A stretch of 64,000 bases of DNA from Sinotaia quadrata (lineage: Eukaryota; Mollusca; Gastropoda; Architaenioglossa; Viviparidae). The notes beneath the pieces are model-generated. The model ran no database searches, was not told the origin of the DNA, and saw nothing but the letters and a program-made list of their open reading frames with translations. The stretch lies in NCBI GenBank assembly GCA_028829895.1, contig CM054177.1:45155164-45219163 (forward strand), read 5' to 3'. Made by a program: the position numbers and the translations under genes. This document shows, piece after piece, positions 12,039 to 25,167 of this stretch; position 1 is the stretch's first letter; every line of letters starts with the position of its first letter.

Positions 12039-14378
12039 ATGTCCTTGCCTGTTTGTAAATTTTTCAGATCAGAACAAGGATGCAAATTTGGTAATAGGTG
12101 TCGTTATAGACATTCAGATCCGTATTTTTCTTCTAGTAATTCGTCGAGAAAGTCACATTTTCAAAATGAAGATCCAGTAGGAAATACATATTCTTCTCCT
12201 GAGACAGCTACTCTTCAGCAGGAATTTTCATTATCAATTTTATCATCCGAAAATGAAGTTCCAGTAAATACAGCTTCACCCCAGAGTTCGTTTGCACCTA
12301 AAACTCGAGAGTTCCAGCAAGAACCAGCAAGGGCATTTTACCATGAAGAAGCAGTAACTACAGAAAACTCGGAGGACAGTTCCTCTGCTAATATTGAAAA
12401 ACCTAGAAAAGAATTTTCAGACAGCAGGAACATTTGTTATCACTTTTCTAGATTTGGCAATTGTCGCTATGGAAACAGGTGCCATTTTCAACATGTTCAA
12501 CAGCATCAGAGACAATCAAATTCAAGGGGACAATTTCAGTGCTTTCGTAAGAGTTCCTATATTGCCTCCAGTAATGAGATCTCGGATAGCCAAGAAGACA
12601 CACAAAAATGGATGAACTGTAATTCAGAATCTCAGTCCAGTAAATATAACCAAACAAATGAAGATCTCATTTGTCCAGAACACACTGGCCAAGAAGATGC
12701 CAGTGATTCTGAAGAAAGTCGAAGGAAAGAAAGCCAACAGAGATTTCAAAATAAAGAAAATGCAGGTAGGCAGAAATGGGTGGCTAGAAAGCTGGATAAA
12801 ATCTGCCAGTTTTACTTACATGATAAATGTTGGAAAGGAGCAAAATGTCGATTTGTTCATCCTAAAGAAGATGACAATAGTTGCCTATCAGCAACTGATG
12901 CCAAAGAACACCTATCAGAATCACCTGCTGCTATTTTAGAAGGTAAGGATGGATCAAGAAGGGAAGCTGATGAAAAATTGTCAAAACAGCAGAACCATGT
13001 TAAAGCACCAAGAGAAGCTTATATACCGCAAGGTGTACGAAAATGGCGCAAAGATGAAGTTGACGATGTAGAGGCAGCAAGATTGAGACGGACAGAAATT
13101 GATCAGCTCCTAAAGCGTTTTCCACAAAGCAAGTTGCAGGTGAAAAAAGATACACGAGAATCATTTCAGTGTGTACTTACCTTTAGCCCTACAGATCCAG
13201 ATTGGGTAAGTTGGCTTATTGCTGATTAGCTTAGTTAACACTATTAGTAAACATATTTTATCATGTATTGATCAGTAAACATTTATTGAACTCATTTAGT
13301 TTTTCATATAATAAATAGTTTAAAAGAAATATATACACACTTAAAATCAATTAATTTATAACTAGGTTTCATACCTTTCACCTACATGCATTTGGGGAGT
13401 ATATAAATTAATAACATTAATGATTAAACAATGAATTATTATTTGAATAGCTTCTTGTAGTATAAACTCATGATCACTTTGAGTGTAACTTGTAGTTCTG
13501 TTTCTCCTGTAATTTTTTTTTATTAACAGATTTGACTAGTATATATACCACTATATTACTATATTACTGTACCATTAACATTAATTTATTTTGGAGTGGA
13601 TGAATCACAGTATATTAACAGATTTGAGTAGTACTAGTAATAGTATATATACTACTACTACTAGTACTATATTACTGCACCATTAACATTAATTTATTTT
13701 GGAGTGATGAATCATAGTATATTGCACATCACAATTTGCAGTTGAGAGACATTATGTAATTGGCTAATTGATATTGATTTTACAAACAACCAACCCACCC
13801 CACTCTGAGTATATGAATTATGATGGTCTAAATCAGTAACTGTAAAGTAAAGCTACATTACCTTAAATTAGTAATACATGTAATAGCACTAGTTGGAGCA
13901 TTTATAATAAAAAATTATTGAATTTAATGAATATCTTATAAAATTTTTAATCAATTGTTTATTTTTTTTAATTTGAGTTTTCTAAAATATTTTTTCGATC
14001 CATCCAGCCTTTTGATGTCAGAAACTTTGATCTGGAGATAGTAATACCAGACAACTATCCTTTTGAGGTAAATTATTATTTAAAATTTCTTCCAACTTCA
14101 TCTGCACTGAGATTGTATGAGAGTATTTAAAATTGAATGAATTTACAATTAAAAATAAAATAAAATATTACTAATTAGTAATGGTATACACTACATTCTC
14201 TGTTTATGAAAGCTTGGTTTACAAATTTTCATGACAATGAAGTGTGTTTTAATTTTGTTGTCATTTTGTTTTGTCACTGTATCAGTGTATGGAGCTATTT
14301 TTGATTACTAGAATGTAGAAAATGCATTAGTTTCAGCAATTCTCTAGTTCTCTACTACTTATAGTTATACTGTTAAAG

Positions 14379-14423
<45 letters not shown>

Positions 14424-17400
14424 ATATATTTTCATACATATATTCTCATATTTAAAATACACATAAATTATACACTGCTTCTCTCAAAAAAGTAAGTGTG
14501 ATTATAGTATCATTATTCCCACAATGCTGTCTTCTATACACATAAGTAAATGAAAAGTGTTTATATTTTGTATGGATTTTAGTTGGGAGACATACGTGCA
14601 TAATTGTGTGCCATTTTAAAAAATAAACTTAGCAAAAGTACTTTTTAACCTTTTCAGTGTCATTGCAAAATGTATTGCAAATATCTGCACAGTGCTTTAA
14701 CTGGATTCACAAAGGAGTTAATTTATTTAATATTACAGCCATATGCACTATATTTACATTGACTGAATCCTATTTTAACATTTTGTTCCCATGTATGATT
14801 AAGGTCATTGAATAGATAAATCAGAAGGTAGGTTTTCAAATAAGACCCCTTGGTGTAAAAAAGAATAGAATTTACATATCTTCTAATAAAATTAGATTTA
14901 TCCTTAATAATTTAACAAATTAAGTTAATTTTAATTCATGAATTTTATACCACTACCTGGATATATTTATAATTATAGAAGATAATTTTAAATTATAAAA
15001 CTAAGACTAATTTTAGGGTACAAGTCAGTATGGTGTATTTCTCTTTTCAGATGTTGGACATTACCTTACCAACTGAGCAAACTCTTCCTGAAACTGTCCG
15101 AAGGTAACTTTTTGTAACTTAAACTTTAACATTAAATATGAAACTTGAGGCATGCTTTTCTCTAAAATTGGATAAATTCAAATTATAAGCTAAGTAAATC
15201 GATCAATATTAGTATTTTGACTTAAAGGAACCTGATTATTAAAGAAGGAAGGAAGAAAATGATCTGCTTGTTACTGTTTAATTTTTATTAAAATAATTGA
15301 AATTAGTTATAGTCAGTAGTTTGAAATCTTGAATAGGGGCTTTGAGCACAGTCTTATTATTGCTAAGTATTAATATTTTACTTGTTTAATACTTAGAATT
15401 AGATAATTATCAAACTGTTGTTTTTTTCTCTTGCTAGATATCTAGAGATTTCAGTCAAAGAATGGTTGGAAGAGAAAGAGAACCAACTTGTTGAGAATGG
15501 ACAGGTTGAACTTGTTTTTCGCCCCTTTCTACGGTGGCTGGATAAAAACATTGAGGATTTTGTTACTGATGGTTTACGACAGGTTGGGTATTCAAATAAA
15601 TTATCATCACACTTTCCAATTTAGTTCATTTAAAAGAAATTGGGGTGTATGAGAGGTTGGTACTTGAGCATTTGCCATTGATCATGCTTTTTTGTTTTTA
15701 TAAATTAAAAGGGTAGAAAAATAGTGGTATTAAGGTACAAGTAGCTGCAGAAAACATTTGTGAGGCTTGGTGACCAATTTTAGCTTCTTCGCAAAATGGA
15801 TAACTTATACAGTTTATGCTAATGCAACAGGTAGTTACCATTAGAGATTGATTTACACCAAGTGTAAAATTGCCATATATCCAAGCAAACTATCTCAATT
15901 TTGAAAAATTTTAGAGACAACTTTTGATTATTTGTTTAAACAGAGAAAAACAGAAAGACTGCCATTTGCAGTGAACAGTTTATTTAAATTGTAAAGTTTG
16001 AAAAAATAATATTTAATATATATAAATAAAATGCACTTGTCATTCCTTAAGGGCTTTTAATTTAAAACTCTTTTGCAGAATGATCACATTTAATTGCATT
16101 ACATCATTGTAAGCTGAATATAGAACTACAGTATAAGGTTTGGTAGAAGCAAGGCATGATTATATGCCGATTAGTACTGTAAGGAGCAGTGTTTTGAACT
16201 TGTCTTTTAAATGACTGAAAATTTGGAACTTTATTTTAGTGTCACTACTACAAATCTTATAGTGAGAGCAATTAATACTTTATCCTAAATAGTATCAGTG
16301 TTTATCTGTTATGGGGTGCAGTTTTTCAATAGACCTATGTGTGACGTAATAAGCCAAGATGTTTGAAATGATTTTCAGATGTTTGCCAATGAAAACTATC
16401 TGGTTGAATCACCTTTGCCCATCTGTTTATTTTTAGCTGAAAAGGGAGCTGACTGCCAGGGCAGCTGGCTTAGAGTTCATTTCTGCTAAAGAACTGCAGA
16501 GACAATATCCAGGTCAGTCAGCAGATGACACTGAATCTGAAGACAGTGTCAGTGAGGATGATGGGTCAGATGAGAACAGTCATGATGATGAGAGCAACAC
16601 AGATGAATATGATTCAGATGAGGATGATACTGGAAATGACTCACAGGAAGATGATAATGGAAGAGAAAGTAGAACAAATCCAAGCAAAATTAAGAATTTC
16701 AGAAATGAAAAAATCAAGGAAATGCTTGCTGATCCTGTTCGCAAAGGAACAGAAATCTTTTTGAAAAATCTGCAGTTGAAAGAAAGTGTAGCATCAGTGT
16801 ATTTTGATAAAATTTCATTAGCCATCCATTGCGAACGCTGTAAAGGAACATCAGAATTTCTTGCCTCTGCAGGCCGTACAAATATGGTGCAATGCGCTCA
16901 GTGTGGGCAGACACAGCTGGCTACTTACCGACCAGCCCTGGTACATAATTTTTCTGCAGTTTTAGGTTATTTAGATCTAGATGCTTGCTTGCCCTTCGAC
17001 CTCATTCTGCAAAACTGCAGTACCATTGTATCCTGCCTCAACTGTAGCAAGGAAACAAAGCTTGGGGTAAGTAAAATGGAATCGTGTATATATCAATTAT
17101 CTCAGATGTTTCAACAGACTGTATTTTCAGGCATAGATATTGTCATAATTTGGAGGGGGGTGGGGTGGTGGACTGGCACATCCAAGTATATATATCTTAA
17201 TTAACTTGTGTTTTGGGACAGGCTTTGCATCCAGGCCAAATGCAAAACAGCTGGTGTCGTGTATGTCACTTTAAGATGAAAATCTCCACTGATGGTGTAC
17301 GCTTCACTCTGTTAGAACCATCGTCTGCAAAACAAGGTGTGTAAGATGAAGGTTTTAAGTTTCTGTGACATTGATGTCAAGATCTTATTTCAAAATTTTA

Positions 17401-20400
17401 GTTTCACAAAAGGAATGTCATTTTGTTAGTAACACAGTAGTGAATGTAAGCTGAGTAGCAGTCAAAGTGTACTCAAATCACTTAAGTAAAAAAAAATATC
17501 AGTAAACTAAAGATCAGTTGATTTTTACTTCTTTAATTCTTTTTGTTGAGGTACATAAATTTCAGCATGTTTTCGAACACAATAAAATGTATAAATATTA
17601 TTACCATTGAAAATGTTTGTAGTTGTATTGAAAGTTAAATGCAAGCAGAGTGTGTATTGAATATACATTGAGATAAAAATATTGTAAAATGATTCTCATT
17701 GTATGCTAAACTTGAAAATCTTTTTTCATTTTATATTTATGCAGATTTAAAAGGTCTGCTGAAGGTGGTAGTGACAAAGCAGAGGCGCATACCCAAAGAT
17801 CCTGCTATTCAGGAAGGAAAGCCATTGCCCAATTTTGGCACATGTAAGCATTACAAAAAGAGTTACCGATGGCTGCGGTTCCCATGCTGTGGCAAGTGTT
17901 ACCCCTGTGACACTTGCCATGATGAGAAGGAGGATCATGAGATGAAGCTTGCCAACCGCATGATTTGTGGTTTTTGCTGCAAAGAACAGGTACATTTGTT
18001 TGTTTTTTTATTACTGCTAACTGTTATATTAAGAGGAATTTTTTGTGTGCATAAAATAAATTTGTCTCCTTTGTTCAAAAGTTTGCACATTTTGACATTA
18101 TATACAAGCTGGCAGTAGCAATAGTTATCTAACACCATCAGCCATGCCATTACATTGCACACAAATTTCACAGGGTCATGAAATCCTGGAAAAGTAATTG
18201 GATTTGGAAATGATTTTCCAGGCCCTTGAAATCATAGGAAAACAAAATGGGTTTTGGAAAGTCATGGAATTTAAAAATAATGAGAGAAAAAAGAGAGTAA
18301 CAAAAAGCACAGTTTGCATTGATTATATTATCAAAGTTTTTCCTCTGTTATCTTATGACAGTTCTGATTGGATGCCTTTTTCTTAACACTTTCTGTCTTG
18401 AGCTCTGATTGGTTAAACAAATCAGCTTTGTTTGCCACCATTTTTGTATGCAATGTGACTGAGTTTTTGAGTGATTTTATTTTCCCCAAAAAAGCCTGGA
18501 AATGCCTGGAAAGTGCCTCTTAAAAAGTGGCTTTCAGTAGATGACTACAAAGACTGGATATCAGAACATCCAACTCTCCAAACCATGGCTACTTGTGCAG
18601 TATATATAACATCGTTGGATGTGTCAAACATGGGTGAAACTGCATTGAAAAGTCACATGAAAGGAGCAAAACACTTAAGTCTAGGAAATTGACTCTAAAT
18701 CACCATCAAATATAAGAATTTGTGTAAACTGGGCTGTAATTCTGCTGATAACATTTCAACTACCAATCATCTGTCGATGAATTCCAGTGCCTGCAGTGTC
18801 ACCAGTGCCAATCTTTTAGCCAAGTCTAATGCTCTGCGAAAATTGGCCAAAGGCAAAGAAGACATACTGCTAAAAGTGGATGAAGAATTAAAAGCTAAGG
18901 GTCAGGGTCGCCTATGAAGGACTGAAGGAAGAACCTAGAGGCAGGTTCAAGCTCACAAGCTGGAGAAGAGGAAGAACTCAAGGCCAAGCAAGGGGTGGTT
19001 CTACTGTTTCCAGAAAAGAATTGGAATCCACAGCTAAAAACTGGACTGGAAAAGAGACCTATGTGTGTGTGAACTGTACATAAGTGTGTGTGTCCTCCTC
19101 ATCCCACCTCCATTTCACCTCATCAACGCCTAACATCTTACCTCATCAACGCCTAACATCTTACCTCATCAACGTCTAACATCTTACCCAGCTTTGATGA
19201 GTGTCTTTACTAGTGTTTTTCCCCCTGAACATGGCCCTGAATTTTCCCCTAATTTCTTTGATTTTTCACGGCAATGTGGAACGGATTGCACAATTTCCTG
19301 TAGAAGTCTATGGGATATTGTGTTTCGCATAATGAACACCTCGCATAATGAACGTACTGCTGGAAAGAATTGTGTTCGTTATGCAAGGTACCACTGTATA
19401 GTACTCACATAAAATACAAATTATTTGCATTTTGTACAAGAGTAAGTTGCAGACACATAGAATTCACCAGATATATATATATATATTGCATTTCAACATT
19501 CAGTATTATTTTATTTATATAAATTATAGAAGTAAATGTTACCATATATATATATCCACATTTTAAAAGTACTGACAGTTAAAATGAATTTATCAGAATA
19601 TTTAGAAAAGTTAAATCAATTACAGAGTTGGTGGCTTGCAGAGTTGGTAACTTACAAATTTGCATATTCTCAGTGCAAAATAATTTTCAGAATGCAAACA
19701 TCTATAACTAAGATATTGTTGTTTATTATGTCGAAGAACATACCTAACTCCACAAACATCTGAGACAATATAAAGTCTGACTTTTCAGCATTTATATCTG
19801 AGAGGCATTTTAGAAATCTGCTGAAGTCCACTATGTCTGAAGGCAGAATTGGCATGTTTTGTGAGTCTGTAGATGATCATCTAGATAAATCCAGTGCTCT
19901 GCCTCTTAGGGTTTATGTCTTTATTTTTTCCTGTTCATTTATGACAGTGCACGACTGAAGTCGACTATCAGGTTGGATGTTTGGATCAGATTTATATGCT
20001 TACACTTCTCATTTATGTTCATTTTATAAGATACAAAACTTTTTTCACATTTTTTACATTTGTATTTCATTTGACTGTCATTTGTTTTTGCTAATAAGCA
20101 GTGTTTATCCTTAAGGTGTACTCAGCAGACAGACCATGCAAAGGGTGCGACCTGAATCTGACCAAGGTCCACACACAGCACTGGGAAGGTGGACGTGGAT
20201 GTCGGGATAAAACCACCATGAGCAGGTAAGCAGTTTATTCATGGTTCTTATTTCTTTGTGTTTGATTGTTTTAATTACTGTAATGATCTGATCTAACTTG
20301 ACTATTCATTTAAAAACATGTGCCTCAAATTTACTGATGAATTAATTGAAGCAGCTTATAGTAAGTTTAACAGAATGACCTGATTTTTGCTCTTTCTAAA

Positions 20401-21064
20401 ACAGAATTACTCTAGATTTATCTTGCATTTAAAGGCATCTTTTTAAGTATATTATTTAATTAATCACTAAAATTTAGTAAAAGGTTGATATATCAAAATA
20501 AATGCTTGTGAGAATTTTTATCTATCCCCATTGTATTATTCAAAACTTTGGTTATCAGTTCTTTTCCCTAGTATTTAGGTGCATTGTGAATTACTGCTCA
20601 GTTTTAGATCAGGAATTAAAAAAATTTTTGGCTTGGAAAACATCTGGACAAGTTCTGGGAAATCATTTTAAACTTATGACAGGAACCTTGATATAAATTT
20701 GCCATTTGGCCAGAAAGTTTATAATACTTCTTGAAATGTTGAACTAAGATTGGCATTTTGTCAACTGATTATGTTGTCTTAATTCATAGTATAAACTGGT
20801 GATCCCAAAACAGGGTGAATAACAATATCAATCCAGATAGCTACAGTATATATTTTGCAGTAACATTATGTTTTTAAGAAAGTTTATGCATCACCTAATA
20901 TGGTTCAATAATGTAACTTCATTTTATTATGTGTTCATTGTTTTCTCTTGATTTTCAGAAATGACAAACACAAACACAAGAATGTGTCCAAGACCATTTC
21001 CAAGCATGCCCAGCATGTCAAGGACTCGAAGAGCAAGAAAAAAATTATTTTGCGTCACACTTAA
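12039..21064 (+). CDS. CCCH-type / RWD / CHY-type zinc finger protein
   Basis: Nine coding exons join in phase: 12039-13205, 14008-14067, 15051-15103, 15438-15582, 16437-17066, 17222-17336, 17745-17989, 20116-20225 and 20959-21064 (stop), giving 876 aa. Three CCCH zinc fingers are visible: C6-x8-C-x5-C-x3-H25, C133 to H152 with the same spacing, and C256-x7-C-x5-C-x3-H274. Residues about 345-470 form an RWD domain (FDLEIVIPDNYPFE). An Asp/Glu/Ser-rich stretch covers about 504-553. Zinc-ribbon-like pairs follow (CERC, CAQC, CLNC, CRVC). Residues about 757-830 are a CHY zinc finger (CKHY, RFPCCGKCYPCDTCHDE, ICGFC, CKGC), and the C-terminus is Lys-rich. CCCH fingers usually bind RNA, and RWD domains often bind E2 or E3 ubiquitin factors. 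CHY fingers bind zinc; yeast Hot13, which acts on mitochondrial Tim proteins, is one example. The function of the whole protein is unknown to me. Confidence 0.92.
13527..13721. repeat. ~95-bp tandem duplication in CCCH/CHY intron 1
   Basis: Two copies share TTAACAGATTTGA at one end and CATTAACATTAATTTATTTT near the other. The second copy carries an insertion of ACTAGT/TACTAC-type simple sequence. Confidence 0.75.
14380..14429. repeat. (AT)n microsatellite
   Basis: About 50 bp of AT dinucleotides with one break, in intron 2 of the CCCH/CHY gene. Confidence 0.95.
18150..19400. mobile_element. Composite DNA-transposon relic in CCCH/CHY intron 7
   Basis: The 2.1-kb intron 17990-20115 is filled by foreign-looking sequence. 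First comes a block rich in CCTGGAAA / TTGGAAA / CATGGAATTT words (18170-18300). Then follows a broken plus-strand frame (18471-18692) reading KWLSVDDYKDWI and later NMGETALKSHMKGAKH, which resembles a BED-like zinc finger of transposase-derived proteins, with the zinc ligands partly lost. An unrelated lysine-rich open stretch lies at 18720-18917. At the right end, 19320-19399, the words CATAATGAAC and a terminal TTCGTTATGCAAGGTACCAC followed by TGTA look like one terminal repeat of a Tigger/pogo-like element; I found no matching left repeat. Assignment is by pattern memory only. Confidence 0.6.
19117..19186. repeat. 23-bp tandem repeat (3 copies)
   Basis: Three near-perfect copies of a unit starting ACCTCATCAACG and ending TAACATCTT, inside the transposon relic of intron 7. 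Confidence 0.9.
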
Positions 21065-22739
21065 AGAAATAATTATATCTTTTTTTTGTTAGCTAAAAGC
21101 TAGGCACCTCTTGTCCCCTGTCTGTGAACAACTAGTCTTTTGCTAGCTTCTGTAGGAGCATTGTATTTATTTTTTAAAAATTGTTTTGCCTTACTAGAAT
21201 GCACAAGATATTTTTTCTCTCATAGTTTTAAAATATGTGTATGCAACATTTTATATATAATGTTGGCATATTTTCTTATTAAAAAACGTTTTGTTGCAGT
21301 TGATAATTGTTGAGTTATAATTAAATATAATTAAAAGTTAGTTGGAAACTTGAAGAATATTTATGATTTAACTTGAAACATATGCATGAGTTAGATGTGC
21401 TGTTTTAATTATATATATTAATTTACAATTTGACCATTACACAAATAAAAATTTAAAAAACAAGTACCTTATAAAATAAAAAAATATATAGATATGTATG
21501 TTTGTGTGGTGCAAATAATAAAATAAAAGTTTTCAAAGGAGGATTTAAATTTATCATCACATACACTATTACAGTGAACATAATTATACTCCAGAACAAA
21601 GCTTATAAAATCAAATCTAGTTTTTGTTACAGATTTCATATGGCTGATGATTATTAATTGATCACATTGCTTTAGTTAACTAGTGACAATTTTTTAAGAC
21701 AACCTGCAAATTATTACACAATACAGGTTTGAGAATATCCACGTAAGTATATATTTGTTAATCACTGTGGGCTTGCTAAGGTATTTACAGATTAAGCATA
21801 AAATGTTAAGTGATTTTTCTTTATATAAGACAGTTTCCATGCCTGGGCCTTTACTGTTTGAGTAATATATTTCAATAAATGTCACAATTAAGTGATTATT
21901 TTTATTTTTAATAAATAGCATACTTTTTATTTAAGGTATAACATGATTTATTTTGAAATCTCTTTTGCTTTAGTCTGAGTTCAGCATTTGATTTCTGCTT
22001 ATTCAAGCTATTTTGGCACTTTTTGTGCATCTCATTTCAGTGATCTTTCATTTCCATCATTCTATTAGCAAACATATTGAATTTAAAAATAAAGACATCT
22101 AAGCATTGAATTTATTTTCTGTTTTACACATTAATTAAGGCATCATAGTGTTTTTGGCTTCCACTTTATTGCTTTTGTTTTCAGATCAGCATATATTATT
22201 GTGACCACAGATGTGTAGGCTTATTTGAATTTTAATTATTTTGCACAAAGCCTGAATATTTTTTATTACAAACACAAATTTTATTGATCTTATATTTATT
22301 TAGCCCCCTTTGCCATGCTTTTGTAATCCCTTTGCCATGAATTTGAATTGATAAAAATTGATATCAATAGCATTCTCTGTCAAATCAACATAGTTCAATT
22401 GAACATTCACCCACATTTTTGGATCGATTTTGGTGTTAAATATCAGGAAGTCCACATCATTCCCCACCCATCCACCCCTTCATTATATAAATTAATTTTA
22501 TTTTTCTTTCTAAATGATTTTGATGATGACAGGCAAAATGTTTTGATAGAAGTGTATTTTTAATATCAGGTCCCTTCATTGTACAGTTCAAAAACATGAC
22601 GTACCTATTTTAAATTACCTTCAGAAGAACAGATATTATTATACCAATTTACCATTTACTTCTGAATTATGTGTAGTAAAATTAAAAGGGCAAAGTGTAC
22701 AGAATCAGTCAAAGCAATGTTATTTTTATTAGTGTGTGC
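21065..22739. other. 3' flank of the CCCH/CHY gene
   Basis: AT-rich sequence after the stop codon. ATTAAA at 21320-21325 and AATAAA at 21444-21449 on the plus strand are candidate polyadenylation signals; I cannot tell which is used. No further gene is visible. Confidence 0.4.
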
Positions 22740-22921
22740 ATTTATGTATGTTTGTCCTCATATCTCTCCCCAGCCCTCCACCTTTATTTGTTATTTTTAT
22801 TATATATACATGCCCTCATATCTCTCCCCATCCCTCCACCTTCATGGTTTAAAAAAAAAAATTAAATATTTATATCCCTATATCTCTCCCCAATCCACCA
22901 CCTTAAGTTGTTATTTTAAAT
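22740..22921. repeat. ~60-70-bp tandem repeat (3 copies)
   Basis: Three diverged copies share CTATATCTCTCCCC or CTCATATCTCTCCCC, then CCTCCACCTT or a similar word, then an A/T-rich part. Confidence 0.75.
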
Positions 22922-23396
22922 CTTGTGGCTGTTATCATTTCCCAGGCCTGGTAATAATAATATAAAGCATTTTGTTTGTGTTTGGATATTTTAGATTATA
23001 GAATACATGTTCTGATTCAATGCTGTGTTTAGCTTTCATTTCTGTAGTAGAAGGTGTTTAGAACTCATTGTTTTGAATATTTGTTTATTTTTTTGTTTTG
23101 TGGATGCTATGTTTTACTGTTTAATCATTTTAGTGGATGCTAAGTTGCTATTTTTGTATATTAATAATTTTACCTGACCGTAAATGCTCTTCATATTTAG
23201 CTATTTATTTATTTTTTGTATGACAACACAGTTATACGTTAACTTTTGTAATAAATGCTTTGCATGTACATGCAAAATGGTGAGTTACTCTGTGATGTGT
23301 ATGCATGCATGTGTGGAGAGATGAGGAATTGTAAGACTGCTAATTTATGCTAAAACATTTGAAAAGTACAACCTAATGTATGTAACATGCTCCTCA

Positions 23397-23482
23397 GTAA
23401 CTTGAGTAACTTGAGTAACTTGAGTAACTTGAGTAACTTGAGTAACTTGAGTAACTTGAGTAACTTGAGTAACTTGAGTAAC
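23397..23482. repeat. 9-bp tandem array (GTAACTTGA)n
   Basis: About 9.5 perfect copies of GTAACTTGA, ending 31 bp before the large 47-bp satellite. Confidence 0.97.
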
Positions 23483-23513
23483 TCTTCAAAATCGGCTGAA
23501 TACTGAAGGAAGT

Positions 23514-24871
23514 CGTTTCCACTGCCAATACAAGCGTTGTAGCAATAGCCAGCCCGGTACCGTTTCCACTGTCAATACAAGCGTTGTAGCAATAGCCAGC
23601 CCGGTACCGTTTCCACTGTCAATACAAGCGTTGTAGCAATAGCCAGCCCGGTACCGTTTCCACTGCCAATACAAGCGTTGTAGCAATAGCCAGCCCGGTA
23701 CCGTTTCCACTGTCAATACAAGCGTTGTAGCAATAGCCAGCCCGGTACCGTTTCCACTGTCAATACAAGCGTTGTAGCAATAGCCAGCCCGGTACCGTTT
23801 CCACTGTCAATACAAGCGTTGTAGCAATAGCCAGCCCGGTACCGTTTCCACTGTCAATACAAGCGTTGTAGCAATAGCCAGCCCGGTACCGTTTCCACTG
23901 CCAATACAAGCGTTGTAGCAATAGCCAGCCCGGTACCGTTTCCACTGTCAATACAAGCGTTGTAGCAATAGCCAGCCCGGTACCGTTTCCACTGTCAATA
24001 CAAGCGTTGTAGCAATAGCCAGCCCGGTACCGTTTCCACTGTCAATACAAGCGTTGTAGCAATAGCCAGCCCGGTACCGTTTCCACTGTCAATACAAGCG
24101 TTGTAGCAATAGCCAGCCCGGTACCGTTTCCACTGTCAATACAAGCGTTGTAGCAATAGCCAGCCCGGTACCGTTTCCACTGTCAATACAAGCGTTGTAG
24201 CAATAGCCAGCCCGGTACCGTTTCCACTGTCAATACAAGCGTTGTAGCAATAGCCAGCCCGGTACCGTTTCCACTGTCAATACAAGCGTTGTAGCAATAG
24301 CCAGCCCGGTACCGTTTCCACTGTCAATACAAGCGTTGTAGCAATAGCCAGCCCGGTACCGTTTCCACTGTCAATACAAGCGTTGTAGCAATAGCCAGCC
24401 CGGTACCGTTTCCACTGTCAATACAAGCGTTGTAGCAATAGCCAGCCCGGTACCGTTTCCACTGTCAATACAAGCGTTGTAGCAATAGCCAGCCCGGTAC
24501 CGTTTCCACTGTCAATACAAGCGTTGTAGCAATAGCCAGCCCGGTACCGTTTCCACTGCCAATACAAGCGTTGTAGCAATAGCCAGCCCGGTACCGTTTC
24601 CACTGCCAATACAAGCGTTGTAGCAATAGCCAGCCCGGTACCGTTTCCACTGCCAATACAAGCGTTGTAGCAATAGCCAGCCCGGTACCGTTTCCACTGC
24701 CAATACAAGCGTTGTAGCAATAGCCAGCCCGGTACCGTTTCCACTGTCAATACAAGCGTTGTAGCAATAGCCAGCCCGGTACCGTTTCCACTGCCAATAC
24801 AAGCGTTGTAGCAATAGCCAGCCCGGTACCGTTTCCACTGCCAATACAAGCATTGTAGCAATAGCCAGCCC
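23514..24871. repeat. 47-bp satellite, about 29 copies
   Basis: A highly homogeneous array. Each unit holds a KpnI site (GGTACC) and the words CGTTTCCACTG, CAATACAAGCGTTGTAG and CAATAGCCAGCCC. The copies are nearly identical apart from a C/T difference at 23525+47k. By my reading, C is present in copies 1, 4, 9, 23-26, 28 and 29, and T in the other 20. The last copy also carries CATTG in place of CGTTG. Minus-strand open frames of up to 156 codons run through the array with a 47-residue period because 47 is not a multiple of three; I do not regard them as genes. Confidence 0.98.
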
Positions 24872-24948
24872 CAGTCACATTGTGACACATTTAGGAAACA
24901 GGATTATTGTTGCTGATATAATTGGCAACAATGTTCGATGCCATGCTA

Positions 24949-25167
24949 CTGAAATGTATTTAAATCTTTGGGATTGTTAACTTAAACACGTGTTTGAATC
25001 TCTGAGACTTTTAACTTCCTGAAATGTCTAAATCTGTGAGACTAACTTCTTGAACACGTATCTAAATCTCTGAAACTGTTAACTTCTTGAAATGTCTAAA
25101 TCTCTGAGACTGTTAACTTCTTGAAATGTCTGAATCTCTGAGATTGTTAACTTCTTGAACACGTATT
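24949..25167. repeat. ~34-38-bp tandem repeat (about 6 copies)
   Basis: Diverged copies of AAATCTCTGAGACTGTTAAC, then TTCTTGAAATGTCT or TTCTTGAACACGTAT. It starts about 80 bp after the 47-bp satellite. Confidence 0.8.

Noticed and set aside
24418..24888. 156-codon minus-strand frame with a 47-residue period
   Set aside because: Wholly explained by the 47-bp satellite; its length is set by a single variable base that makes or removes TGA.
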